NCBI RefSeq assembly: GCF_958405655.1
Contig: NZ_CATYWO010000001.1
Coordinates: 1,116,001-1,180,000, forward strand
Source: Ralstonia condita
Lineage (GTDB): Bacteria; Pseudomonadota; Gammaproteobacteria; Burkholderiales; Burkholderiaceae
Length of the DNA stretch: 64,000 nt
Reading direction: 5' to 3'
Shown here: in pieces, positions 53,338-61,181 of the stretch
Position numbering within the stretch: position 1 is the first letter of the stretch
Layout of the letters: the number at the start of each line of letters is the position of its first letter
The notes under the pieces: model-generated
The model's database searches: none
What the model saw: only the letters and a program-made list of their open reading frames with translations
Told to the model about the DNA's origin: nothing
Translations under genes and position numbers: made by a program

Positions 53338-54330
53338 ATGACAACCCATTCGCCCCTGCGTAGAACCTTGAACATCGCCGTAGCGCTTCTCGCCACGGTT
53401 GGCGTATCCGCTGCCTTTGCCAACAGCGACGCGCCGCCGCCTACAGCCGGGAAGCAACTGCGCATCGGCTACCAGAAATACGGCACGCTGACCGTGCTCA
53501 AGACGCGCGGCACACTGGACAAGCGCCTCGCCGCCCAGGGCATCGAGGTGAAGTGGACAGAATTCCCGGCCGGACCGCAATTGCTGGAGGGCCTGAACGT
53601 CGGCGCCATCGATTTCGGCACCACCGGTGAGGCGCCGACCATCTTCGCGCTGGCGGCTGGTGCCCATCTGGTCTACGTCGGCAACCAGCCGCCTGCGCCG
53701 GCCGGTGAGGCGATCATCGTGCCGAAGAACTCGCCGCTCAAGAGCGTGGCCGATCTCAAAGGCAAGCGCGTGGCCTTCAACAAGGGCTCGAACGTCCATT
53801 ACCTGCTGGTGAAGCTGCTGGAAAAGGCCAACGTGCCCTACAGCGACATCCAGCCCGTCAACCTCACGCCTGCCGATGCCCGTGCCGCCTTCGAGCGCGG
53901 CGCCATCGACGCCTGGGTGATCTGGGACCCGTTCTTCGCCGCAGCCGAACAGCAGCTCGGCGCGCGCGTACTGGCCGATGGCACGGGCGTGGTGAACAAC
54001 TCACAGTATTTCCTGGCATCGAAAGGGTATGCGAGCGCACGGCCCGATGTGCTGAACATCGTGCTCGATGAACTGAAGAAGACCGACACCTGGGCTGCTG
54101 CACACGCCACGGACGTGGCGACCATCCTGGGCCCGCAGCTGGGGCTGGAGCCGGCCGTGGTGGCGCGTTCGGTATCGCGCATTGCCTACGGCATCCAGCC
54201 TGTCGGCGCCGAGGCGTTGGCTGACCAGCAGCGCATTGCCGACACGTTCCACGCACTGAAGCTGATTCCGCGTCCGGTGAAGGTGGCCGACGCTGCGTGG
54301 CAACCGACGACGCAACAAGCTGCGCGCTGA
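53338..54330 (+). CDS. ssuA: Periplasmic aliphatic sulfonate-binding protein
   Basis: Binding protein of 330 residues for the SsuBC importer. The signal peptide (LNIAVALLATVGVSAAFA) is followed by LRIGYQKYGTLTVLKTRGTL, a characteristic SsuA opening. EFPAGPQLLEGLNVGAIDFG, GTTGEAPTIFALAAG and KGKRVAFNKGSNVHYLL complete the NMT1/SsuA fold signatures. It lies second in the ssu operon. A 105-bp gap after ssuE shows no terminator. A tiny open frame (54336-54395) lies before ssuD. Confidence 0.94.
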   Translation: MTTHSPLRRTLNIAVALLATVGVSAAFANSDAPPPTAGKQLRIGYQKYGTLTVLKTRGTLDKRLAAQGIEVKWTEFPAGPQLLEGLNVGAIDFGTTGEAPTIFALAAGAHLVYVGNQPPAPAGEAIIVPKNSPLKSVADLKGKRVAFNKGSNVHYLLVKLLEKANVPYSDIQPVNLTPADARAAFERGAIDAWVIWDPFFAAAEQQLGARVLADGTGVVNNSQYFLASKGYASARPDVLNIVLDELKKTDTWAAAHATDVATILGPQLGLEPAVVARSVSRIAYGIQPVGAEALADQQRIADTFHALKLIPRPVKVADAAWQPTTQQAAR

Positions 54331-54335
54331 TTGCC

Positions 54336-54395
54336 ATGACGATCGATATCCAAGCCGCACGGCCCGCGACGCCCGCGCAACCGGCAATCGCCTAA
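54336..54395 (+). CDS. Possible 19-residue peptide between ssuA and ssuD
   Basis: ATG 54336 opens a frame of 19 residues (MTIDIQAARPATPAQPAIA) five bases after the ssuA stop, ending 26 bp before ssuD. It has no clear ribosome-binding site of its own and could be reached by reinitiation after ssuA. It is too short to assign; it may be chance. Confidence 0.25.
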   Translation: MTIDIQAARPATPAQPAIA

Positions 54396-54421
54396 CGCTG
54401 AATACGATTCGAGGAGCTTTC

Positions 54422-55585
54422 ATGCAAGTTTTCTGGTTCATCCCGACGCACGGCGACAGCCGTTACCTCGGCACTGCCGAGGGCGCACGCCAGGTCGATC
54501 ACACCTATCTGCAGCAGGTGGCCGTGGCCGCCGATACGCTCGGCTACGAGGGCGTGCTGATTCCCACCGGCCGCTCGTGCGAAGACCCGTGGATCGTGGC
54601 TGCGAGCCTGATTCCCGTCACCAAGCGCCTGCGTTTCCTGGTGGCGGTGCGTCCCGGGCTGATGGCGCCCACGCTTGCCGCCCGCATGGCCGCCACGTAC
54701 GACCGTCTGTCGAATGGCCGCTTGCTGGTGAACCTCGTCACCGGTGGTGATCCGTCGGAGCTGGCCGGCGATGGCCTGTTCCTGGACCACGCGCAACGCT
54801 ACGAAGCCTCGGAAGAATTCATCCGCATCTGGCGCGAAACGCTGGCGGCCAGCCACGAAGGCGCTGCGCTGGATTACACCGGCAAGCACCTCAGCGTGAA
54901 GGGTGCGAAGGTGCTGTATCCGACGGTGCAGCGGCCGCATCCGCCGGTGTATTTCGGTGGGTCGTCGGAGGCGGCGCACGAACTCGCAGCGGAGCAGGTC
55001 GACACGTATCTCACCTGGGGCGAACCGCCTGCGGCTGTGGCCGAGAAGCTGGCCGACGTGCGGGCGCGCGCTGCCAGGCATGGCCGCACCGTGCGCTTCG
55101 GTATCCGCCTGCACGTGATCGTGCGCGAGACGGATGAAGAAGCCTGGGCTGCCGCCGACAAGCTCATCAGCAAGCTTGACGACGACACCGTGGCGCGCGC
55201 GCAAGAGGCGTTCCGCAAGATGGATTCCGCCGGCCAGCAACGCATGGCCGCGCTGCATGCCAACGGCGTCAAGCGCACGCGCGCCGATCTGGAAATCAGC
55301 CCGAACCTGTGGGCCGGCGTGGGTCTGGTGCGCGGCGGTGCCGGCACGGCGCTGGTGGGCGATCCGCAAACCGTGGCCGCGCGCATGCAGGAATACGCCG
55401 AGCTGGGCATCGATACGTTCGTGCTGTCCGGCTATCCGCATCTGGAAGAGGCCTACCGTTTTGCCGAACTGGTGTTCCCGCTGTTGCCGCGCTCGGTGCG
55501 CGACAAGCTGCCGGGCAACGTGCTGAACGGCCCGTTTGGCGAAGTGATTGCCACCGGCATCGTGCCGCGCGTGGCGGCAAGCTGA
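54422..55585 (+). CDS. ssuD: FMNH2-dependent alkanesulfonate monooxygenase
   Basis: SsuD (387 residues) desulfonates alkanesulfonates to aldehyde and sulfite using FMNH2 from SsuE and oxygen. The luciferase-like TIM barrel starts MQVFWFIPTHGDSRYLG. RSCEDPWIVAASLIPVT, FLVAVRPGLMAPTLAARMAA, GRLLVNLVTGGDP, YFGGSSEAAHELAAE and YLTWGEPP are family hallmarks. GAGGAG precedes ATG 54422. It is in the operon order ssuE-A-D-C-B-F known from Pseudomonas putida. Sulfite made here feeds cysteine synthesis directly. Confidence 0.97.
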   Translation: MQVFWFIPTHGDSRYLGTAEGARQVDHTYLQQVAVAADTLGYEGVLIPTGRSCEDPWIVAASLIPVTKRLRFLVAVRPGLMAPTLAARMAATYDRLSNGRLLVNLVTGGDPSELAGDGLFLDHAQRYEASEEFIRIWRETLAASHEGAALDYTGKHLSVKGAKVLYPTVQRPHPPVYFGGSSEAAHELAAEQVDTYLTWGEPPAAVAEKLADVRARAARHGRTVRFGIRLHVIVRETDEEAWAAADKLISKLDDDTVARAQEAFRKMDSAGQQRMAALHANGVKRTRADLEISPNLWAGVGLVRGGAGTALVGDPQTVAARMQEYAELGIDTFVLSGYPHLEEAYRFAELVFPLLPRSVRDKLPGNVLNGPFGEVIATGIVPRVAAS

Positions 55586-55602
55586 GCCCGGGGGACACAG
55601 TA

Positions 55603-56409
55603 ATGGCATCCGAATCGAAACCGAAGGCGAAGACCTTCCTGCGTACCGTCCAGCAACGCCTGGCCCCGTGGATCGTGCCGCTGGTGCTGCTGGTGCTGTG
55701 GCAGGCCTCGGCCCAATGGGGCTGGCTGTCGAACCGCATCCTGCCGGCACCGCTGGACGTGGCAAAGGCCGCTATTGCGCTGGCACGCTCCGGCGAGCTG
55801 TGGACGCATGTGGCCGTGAGCACGTGGCGCGCGCTGCTGGGCTTTGCGATCGGTGGTTCGCTGGGGCTGGCGCTGGGCTTGCTGACTGGCACCTTCCGCA
55901 CCGCCGAGACACTGCTCGACACCACGCTGCAGATGGTCCGCAACATCCCGGTGCTGGCGCTGATTCCGCTGGTGATCCTGTGGTTCGGCATCGACGAGTC
56001 GGCCAAGCTGTTTCTTGTCTCGCTGGGCGTGTTCTTCCCGATCTACCTGAACACGTATCACGGCATCCGCTCGGTCGATCCGGCGCTGGTGGAGATGGCC
56101 CGCAGCTACGGCCTGTCGCGTGCGCAGTTGTATCGCGAGGTGATCCTGCCGGGGGCGCTGCCGCAGATCCTGGTGGGCGTGCGCTTCTCGCTCGGCCTGA
56201 TGTGGGTGACGCTGATCGTGGCGGAGACGGTCTCGGCGCAGGCCGGCATCGGCTACATGACGATGAATGCGCGCGAGTTCCTGCAGACGGATGTGGTGCT
56301 GCTTGGCGTTCTGCTCTACGCGCTGCTGGGCAAGCTGGCGGATTGGCTATCGCGTGGGCTGGAGCGTTACTGGCTGCGCTGGCACCCCGGTTATCAAGCC
56401 GCGGCCTGA
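55603..56409 (+). CDS. ssuC: Aliphatic sulfonate ABC transporter permease
   Basis: Inner-membrane permease of 268 residues with about six helices. LAPWIVPLVLLVLWQASAQW begins the first helix and LPAPLDVAKAA follows it. The coupling (EAA) loop reads EMARSYGLSRAQLYREVILP, then GALPQILVGVRFSLGLMW, the docking site for the SsuB ATPase. It starts at ATG 55603, 17 bases after ssuD, with GGGGGA upstream, so the genes are cotranscribed. Confidence 0.95.
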   Translation: MASESKPKAKTFLRTVQQRLAPWIVPLVLLVLWQASAQWGWLSNRILPAPLDVAKAAIALARSGELWTHVAVSTWRALLGFAIGGSLGLALGLLTGTFRTAETLLDTTLQMVRNIPVLALIPLVILWFGIDESAKLFLVSLGVFFPIYLNTYHGIRSVDPALVEMARSYGLSRAQLYREVILPGALPQILVGVRFSLGLMWVTLIVAETVSAQAGIGYMTMNAREFLQTDVVLLGVLLYALLGKLADWLSRGLERYWLRWHPGYQAAA

Positions 56410-56428
56410 GGCTGAATTGGAGAGACGC

Positions 56429-57268
56429 ATGCAAAGCAACGCTACCGAACACGCCGCGCTGGCCGGCACCGCCCTGCACATCGAGCACGTCGTCAAACGC
56501 TATGGCGACCGTGAAGTGCTGCACGGTATCGATCTGGACATCACCCCGGGCGAGTTTGTCGTCATCGTCGGGCGCAGCGGCTGCGGCAAGAGCACGCTGC
56601 TGCGGTTGATTGCCGGGCTGGAAGGCATTGACGATGGCCACCTGCGCCGCGACGGCGACGCCGAAGACGGCCTGCACGACGATGCTCGTGTGATGTTCCA
56701 GGATGCCCGCCTGCTGCCGTGGAAGAAGGTGCTCGACAACGTCGCGCTCGGCCTGCCGAAAACACGACGCGCGCAGGCCGCTGAAGTGCTCGCGCAAGTC
56801 GGTCTGGCCGAGCGGGCAGGGGAATGGCCCGCGCGCCTGTCGGGCGGGCAGCGCCAGCGTGTGGCATTGGCGCGCGCATTGGTGCATCGCCCCCGCCTGC
56901 TGCTGCTGGACGAGCCGCTGGGCGCGCTCGACGCGCTCACCCGCATCGACATGCAGAACCTCATCGAAGGCCTGTGGCAACGCCTTGGCTTTACCGCCGT
57001 GCTGGTCACGCACGATGTGGCCGAGGCGGTGGCGCTGGCCGACCGCGTGGTGCTGATCGAAGACGGCCGCATTGCGCTGGATGAGCGCATTGATCTGCCG
57101 CGTCCGCGCCATCGTGGTTCGCCCGCGTTTGCCCGGCTGGAAGAGGCGATCCTCAATCGCGTGATGCAGCGCAAGACCGATCCGAACGAAGTGACCGATG
57201 TGCGCTCGCACACGGCGTGGGCATCACCCTTTGACGTGTCGGCCACCGCCGTGCGCTGGGCCGTGTAA
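56429..57268 (+). CDS. ssuB: Aliphatic sulfonate ABC transporter ATPase
   Basis: ATP-binding subunit of 279 residues powering sulfonate import. Walker A is GRSGCGKSTLLRLIAGLE, the Q-loop VMFQDARLLPWKKVLDNV (the PW is typical of SsuB/TauB), the signature LSGGQRQRVALARAL, Walker B LLLLDEPLGALD and the switch VTHDVAEAV. GGAGAG precedes ATG 56429. A C-terminal extension of about 40 residues lies beyond the core. It follows ssuC by 19 bp and precedes the ssuF-like gene. Confidence 0.95.
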   Translation: MQSNATEHAALAGTALHIEHVVKRYGDREVLHGIDLDITPGEFVVIVGRSGCGKSTLLRLIAGLEGIDDGHLRRDGDAEDGLHDDARVMFQDARLLPWKKVLDNVALGLPKTRRAQAAEVLAQVGLAERAGEWPARLSGGQRQRVALARALVHRPRLLLLDEPLGALDALTRIDMQNLIEGLWQRLGFTAVLVTHDVAEAVALADRVVLIEDGRIALDERIDLPRPRHRGSPAFARLEEAILNRVMQRKTDPNEVTDVRSHTAWASPFDVSATAVRWAV

Positions 57269-57338
57269 GGCGCGGCAAACCTTTCTCCTGAAAACATTCA
57301 TTGGCACGTAGTGCCGTTGTCATCTAAGAAGGAACATC

Positions 57339-57554
57339 ATGAGCATCCAAGCGATTAACGTACGCAACCAGTTTCGCGGGCAGATCAAGGAGATCATCCG
57401 GGGCGACGTGCTCTCGGAGATCGACGTGGAGACCCCGGCCGGCATCGTCACCTCGGTCATCACCACGCGCTCGGTCGACAGCCTCGGCCTCACGGTCGGT
57501 AGCGAAGTGGTTGCGCTGGTGAAGGCGACTGAAGTCTCGATCGCCAAACTGTAA
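57339..57554 (+). CDS. ssuF: Molbindin-like protein SsuF (single TOBE/Mop domain)
   Basis: A 71-residue protein that is one complete Mop domain: NVRNQFRGQIKEIIRGDVLS, then EIDVETPAGIVTSVIT and GLTVGSEVVALVKATEVSIA. Such molbindins bind molybdate-type oxyanions as oligomers. In Pseudomonas putida the equivalent ssuF, last in ssuEADCBF, is needed for growth on sulfonates (recalled from the literature). The same gene order here supports the name. AAGGAAC precedes ATG 57339. Its exact role in sulfonate use is unresolved; sulfate-like oxyanion binding is a plausible inference. Confidence 0.85.
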   Translation: MSIQAINVRNQFRGQIKEIIRGDVLSEIDVETPAGIVTSVITTRSVDSLGLTVGSEVVALVKATEVSIAKL

Positions 57555-57594
57555 GGACGGGGAGGAGACGGCGACCCAACAAGGAGCCTCACCC

Positions 57595-58479
57595 ATGAGC
57601 CTGATGCACACCACCGCACTCGCACAATTTCTCGGCACGCTGCCCAGCGCCCCGACGCCGGACCGCCACTTGTGGCGCGACGCCGCCGGCCGCGTGCAGG
57701 GCCAGTTCTTCCACTGCGCGCTGACCAGCCTGTTTGAACCGGTCTGGCAGCTGGCCGCTGATGGCACGCTGGCGCTTGCCGGCCACGAAGCGCTGATGCG
57801 CACTTGGACGCGCGACGGCGATCTGGGCCTGAACCCGTGGAAGGTGTTCTCGCTGGCGTCGGATGACGGCACGCTGGTCGAGCTGGACCGCCTGTGCCGG
57901 CTGGTGCATACGCTCAACTATTTTTCGCGCACCGACGCGCGGCGGCTGGTCGTCAATGTGCATGGCCGGTTGCTGGCGGCGGTGGCGGCCGACCACGGCA
58001 AGGCGTTCCACCGTGCGGTGACGGCGCTGGGGCTGCATCCCGAGCAGTTCGTCATCCAGGTGCCGTCCACGGCCAATGACGATCTGGGGCTGCTGCTGTT
58101 CGTGGTGGACAACTACCGGCGCAACGGTTTTGCCGTGGCCGTGCAGGCATCGGACCCGGCGGAAGCGGGCGCGCTGCTCGTGCACGCCAGGCCGGCTTAT
58201 CTGAAGCTCGACGCACGGCGCGATTGGCGCACGCGCAACGTGGTGTCGCTGGCCGATTCGGCGCGTGAGCTGGGCGTGACGCTGGCGTTGCGGCGTTGCG
58301 AACACCCGAGCGATCTGGAACTGGCCCGCGCTGCAGGTATCACGTATGTGCAGGGCAGCATCCTGCCCGGCGCGGAACCCGAGCCGGAGGCTGCACCCGC
58401 GCCCATGGTGGTACCGATGGCGCAGGCGCCGCTGGTGCAACAGCAGCAAAGCGCGGCCGGCCTTTCTCTGACGCAATGA
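57595..58479 (+). CDS. Degenerate EAL-domain protein, probably non-catalytic
   Basis: Protein of 294 residues with the fold signature of an EAL phosphodiesterase but without most catalytic residues. EAL itself is kept (GHEALMR, E65-L67), as are N121 (VVNVHG), K204 (YLKLD) and YVQGSILPG. The ExxE glutamate is replaced (FVIQVPST, about 152-159), and the paired aspartates of DDFG are missing (VQASDPAEAG, 183-192). Hydrolysis of c-di-GMP is therefore unlikely; binding or protein interaction, as in YdiV-like proteins, is possible. The C-terminal tail is rich in Pro, Ala and Gln. AAGGAG precedes ATG 57595, 40 bp after ssuF, and the hydrolase gene follows directly. Its presence inside a sulfur operon is unusual. 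Confidence 0.82.
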   Translation: MSLMHTTALAQFLGTLPSAPTPDRHLWRDAAGRVQGQFFHCALTSLFEPVWQLAADGTLALAGHEALMRTWTRDGDLGLNPWKVFSLASDDGTLVELDRLCRLVHTLNYFSRTDARRLVVNVHGRLLAAVAADHGKAFHRAVTALGLHPEQFVIQVPSTANDDLGLLLFVVDNYRRNGFAVAVQASDPAEAGALLVHARPAYLKLDARRDWRTRNVVSLADSARELGVTLALRRCEHPSDLELARAAGITYVQGSILPGAEPEPEAAPAPMVVPMAQAPLVQQQQSAAGLSLTQ

Positions 58480-58486
58480 GTACGAC

Positions 58487-59161
58487 ATGGCACGCAGCGC
58501 ACCCGCAACCGCATCGGACGCACCCGCCTGGCAGTGGCCGGCAGACGCCGTCATCCTGACCGTTCCTGGCTTGCATGGCAGCGGCCCCGGCCACTGGCAG
58601 ACGCGCTGGGAGCAGCGCTTCCCGGCGTGGCGTCGCGTGGAACAGAACGACTGGTCAACGCCTGACCTGCCGCGCTGGTCCGCCCGTGTGGGCGAAGCGG
58701 TGGATGCGGCAGTCGCCGAGCGTCCGCCGACGCGCAGCCGGCGCCCGGTGATCCTGGTGGCGCATAGCTTTGGCTGCCTGGCGTCATTGCATTGGGCAGT
58801 GCAGACCAAGGAGGCGGTGGCGGCGGTGCTGCTCGTCGCGCCGGCGGATCCGGACAAGTTTGGCGTGTGGGATCTGCTGCCCGGCCATACGCTGCCATTC
58901 CCGGCCACGGTCGTCGCCAGCCGTAACGATCCGTGGATGCCGCAAGGTAGTGCCATCGACTGGGCCGCGCGGTGGGGCACGGAATTCGTCGACGCCGGCG
59001 AGGCCGGCCATATCAACGCCGATTCCAACCTCGGTGAATGGGACGCCGGCCTGGACTTGCTCGACCGCCTGATCGGCCGCGCAGGTGCCGAAGACACCAC
59101 CCGCGATGGCGCCGACTGGCAAGCGCAGTGGGATGTCTTACCCAGCACGCCTTATATCTAA
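58487..59161 (+). CDS. RBBP9/YdeN-type serine hydrolase
   Basis: Alpha/beta hydrolase of 224 residues. The RBBP9/YdeN family opening VILTVPGLHGSGPGHWQTRW is clear. The nucleophile serine is in VAHSFGCLAS, the acid in ASRNDPWM and the histidine in AGHINADSNLGEW, giving a complete triad. It starts at ATG 58487, seven bases after the EAL-protein stop, so the two are cotranscribed with the ssu genes. The substrate is unknown; members are poorly characterised esterases. A role in releasing sulfur from ester substrates would fit the context but is speculation. Confidence 0.88.
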   Translation: MARSAPATASDAPAWQWPADAVILTVPGLHGSGPGHWQTRWEQRFPAWRRVEQNDWSTPDLPRWSARVGEAVDAAVAERPPTRSRRPVILVAHSFGCLASLHWAVQTKEAVAAVLLVAPADPDKFGVWDLLPGHTLPFPATVVASRNDPWMPQGSAIDWAARWGTEFVDAGEAGHINADSNLGEWDAGLDLLDRLIGRAGAEDTTRDGADWQAQWDVLPSTPYI

Positions 59162-59278
59162 AACGATGATGCACATGCGCAAATATTCGTTTTCGTCATA
59201 AGAGCGGTCCGCCACAATCGGTTCATCTGCATATCGGCCGCAGTGTTTTGCCCTGCGGCCATTTTTATCGGTGCGCTG

Positions 59279-60193
59279 ATGAGCCTGTCTTCTGCGTTTT
59301 CTTTGTCCAGGCGGCCTAAGCCCGCCAACGTGCTGCCCGGTTTCGGGCCGGTGCTGGGCTTCTCGCTTCTGTACCTCGCGCTGATCGTCCTGATCCCGCT
59401 GTCGGCAACGGTCCTCAAGACGTTCACCATGACGTGGGATGCGTTCTGGACGACCGTCACCGCGCCGCGTGTGGTGGCGTCGTACAAGCTGACGTTCGGT
59501 GCCTCATTGATTGCCGCGGTGATCAACCTCGTGTTCGGGCTGATCGTGGCGTGGGTGCTGGTGCGCTATCGCTTTCCGGGCAAGCGGTTGATCGATGCGC
59601 TGGTGGATCTGCCATTTGCGCTGCCGACTGCGGTGGCCGGCATTGCGCTCACCGCGTTGTACGCGCCGAATGGCTGGATCGGCTCGCGGCTGGAACCGCT
59701 GGGGCTGAAGGTCGCGTTCACGCCGCTGGGTATCGTGGTGGCGCTGACGTTTATCGGCCTGCCGTTTGTCGTGCGCACCGTGCAGCCGGTGCTCGAAGAC
59801 CTGGAGGCCGAACTGGAAGAAGCGGCAGCCAGCCTGGGCGCCACGCGGTGGCAGACCTTCGCTCGCGTGATTCTGCCGACCTTGCTGCCCGCATTGCTGA
59901 CCGGTTTTGCGCTGGCGTTTGCGCGTGCCACCGGCGAGTACGGCTCGGTCATCTTCATCGCCGGCAACATGCCGATGGTTTCCGAGATCACGCCGCTGAT
60001 GATCTATTCCAAGCTGGAGCAATTCGATTACGCGGGCGCCACTGCCATTGCCGTCGTCATGCTCGGCATCTCGTTCACGCTGCTGCTGGTGATCAATCTG
60101 CTGCAAGCCTGGACGCGCCGCCGTGGCAATCGCAATGACGCCATCGAGCGTGCCCCAGAACCCCCGACCGCCCATGCGGCAGCAGGAGCCTGA
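59279..60193 (+). CDS. cysT: Sulfate/thiosulfate ABC transporter permease CysT
   Basis: Inner-membrane permease of 304 residues (also called CysU). PANVLPGFGPVLGFSLLYLA is the typical first helix. DLPFALPTAVAGIALTALY and the coupling loop EEAAASLGATRWQTFARVIL follow, then GFALAFARATGEYGSVIFIAG, a CysT hallmark. ATG 59279 is used; the frame is open upstream to a GTG at 59243. The 117 bp before it carry ATTCGTT and are AT-richer than the surroundings, a likely CysB-controlled promoter. The cysW start follows the stop after one base. Confidence 0.95.
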   Translation: MSLSSAFSLSRRPKPANVLPGFGPVLGFSLLYLALIVLIPLSATVLKTFTMTWDAFWTTVTAPRVVASYKLTFGASLIAAVINLVFGLIVAWVLVRYRFPGKRLIDALVDLPFALPTAVAGIALTALYAPNGWIGSRLEPLGLKVAFTPLGIVVALTFIGLPFVVRTVQPVLEDLEAELEEAAASLGATRWQTFARVILPTLLPALLTGFALAFARATGEYGSVIFIAGNMPMVSEITPLMIYSKLEQFDYAGATAIAVVMLGISFTLLLVINLLQAWTRRRGNRNDAIERAPEPPTAHAAAGA

Positions 60194-60194
60194 C

Positions 60195-61181
60195 ATGGCC
60201 GGTACTGTCTCCCGTCAACTCGGTCAGGCGCCCGCTGTGGGCCGCCGTGGCGCCACCGCAGAATCTGCCTGGGTGCGCGCAGCGCTGATCCTCGTTTCGT
60301 TCGTGTTCCTGGCGCTGTTCCTGTTCGTGCCGCTGGCCAGCGTGTTTGTCGAGGCGTTCAAGAAGGGCGTCGCTGTCTATCTCGAAGCGTTGATTGAGCC
60401 AGACGCGCTGTCGGCGATCTATCTCACGCTGACGGTCGCGGTGATTGCCGTGCCGCTGAACGTGGTGTTTGGCGTGGCGGCGGCATTGGCAATCGCCAAG
60501 TTCGAGTTTCGCGGCAAGAACCTGCTGCTGACGTTGATCGACTTGCCGTTTTCGGTATCGCCCGTCATTGCCGGCCTGATCTACGTGCTGCTGTTCGGCG
60601 CGCAGGGGTGGTTTGGGCCTTACCTGTCCGATCACGATTTCAAGGTCATTTTTGCGGTGCCCGGCATTGTGCTGGCGACTGTGTTTGTCACGTTTCCGTT
60701 TGTGGCCCGCGAGCTGATTCCGCTCATGCAGGCGCAGGGCAGCGAAGAGGAAGAGGCCGCCATCGTGCTCGGCGCATCGGGCTGGCAGATGTTCTTTCGC
60801 GTGACGCTGCCGAACATCAAGTGGGGCCTGTTGTATGGCGTGATCCTCTGCAACGCGCGGGCGATGGGCGAGTTTGGCGCGGTGTCGGTGGTGTCGGGCC
60901 ACATTCGCGGCCTGACCAACACGATGCCGCTGCACGTGGAAATTCTCTACAACGAATACAACTTTGCGGCCGCGTTTGCCGTGGCGTCGCTGCTGACGTT
61001 GTTGGCGCTTGTCACGCTGGCGCTGAAGACGCTGGTCGAATGGCGCAGCCGCCGCGAGCTGGCTGATGCAGATGCCGGCGTGGGCGAAGGCCCGGGCGGG
61101 CGCGTCGCACCGTTATCGTCACCATCGATTTCGCATTCGCACGTCTCCGTGCAATCTCCGCTGGAAGGGAGCGCAGCATGA
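60195..61181 (+). CDS. cysW: Sulfate/thiosulfate ABC transporter permease CysW
   Basis: Second permease subunit, 328 residues. ILVSFVFLALFLFVPLASVF starts the first helix. LIDLPFSVSPVIAGLIYVLL, the loop EEEAAIVLGASGWQMFFRVT and LCNARAMGEFGAVSVVSGHI are diagnostic for CysW, as is the late LHVEILYNEYN. The C-terminal tail of about 45 residues past the last helix is Gly/Ser-rich and of low complexity. AGGAG precedes ATG 60195, one base after cysT. Its stop overlaps the cysA start (ATGA, 61178-61181). Confidence 0.95.
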   Translation: MAGTVSRQLGQAPAVGRRGATAESAWVRAALILVSFVFLALFLFVPLASVFVEAFKKGVAVYLEALIEPDALSAIYLTLTVAVIAVPLNVVFGVAAALAIAKFEFRGKNLLLTLIDLPFSVSPVIAGLIYVLLFGAQGWFGPYLSDHDFKVIFAVPGIVLATVFVTFPFVARELIPLMQAQGSEEEEAAIVLGASGWQMFFRVTLPNIKWGLLYGVILCNARAMGEFGAVSVVSGHIRGLTNTMPLHVEILYNEYNFAAAFAVASLLTLLALVTLALKTLVEWRSRRELADADAGVGEGPGGRVAPLSSPSISHSHVSVQSPLEGSAA

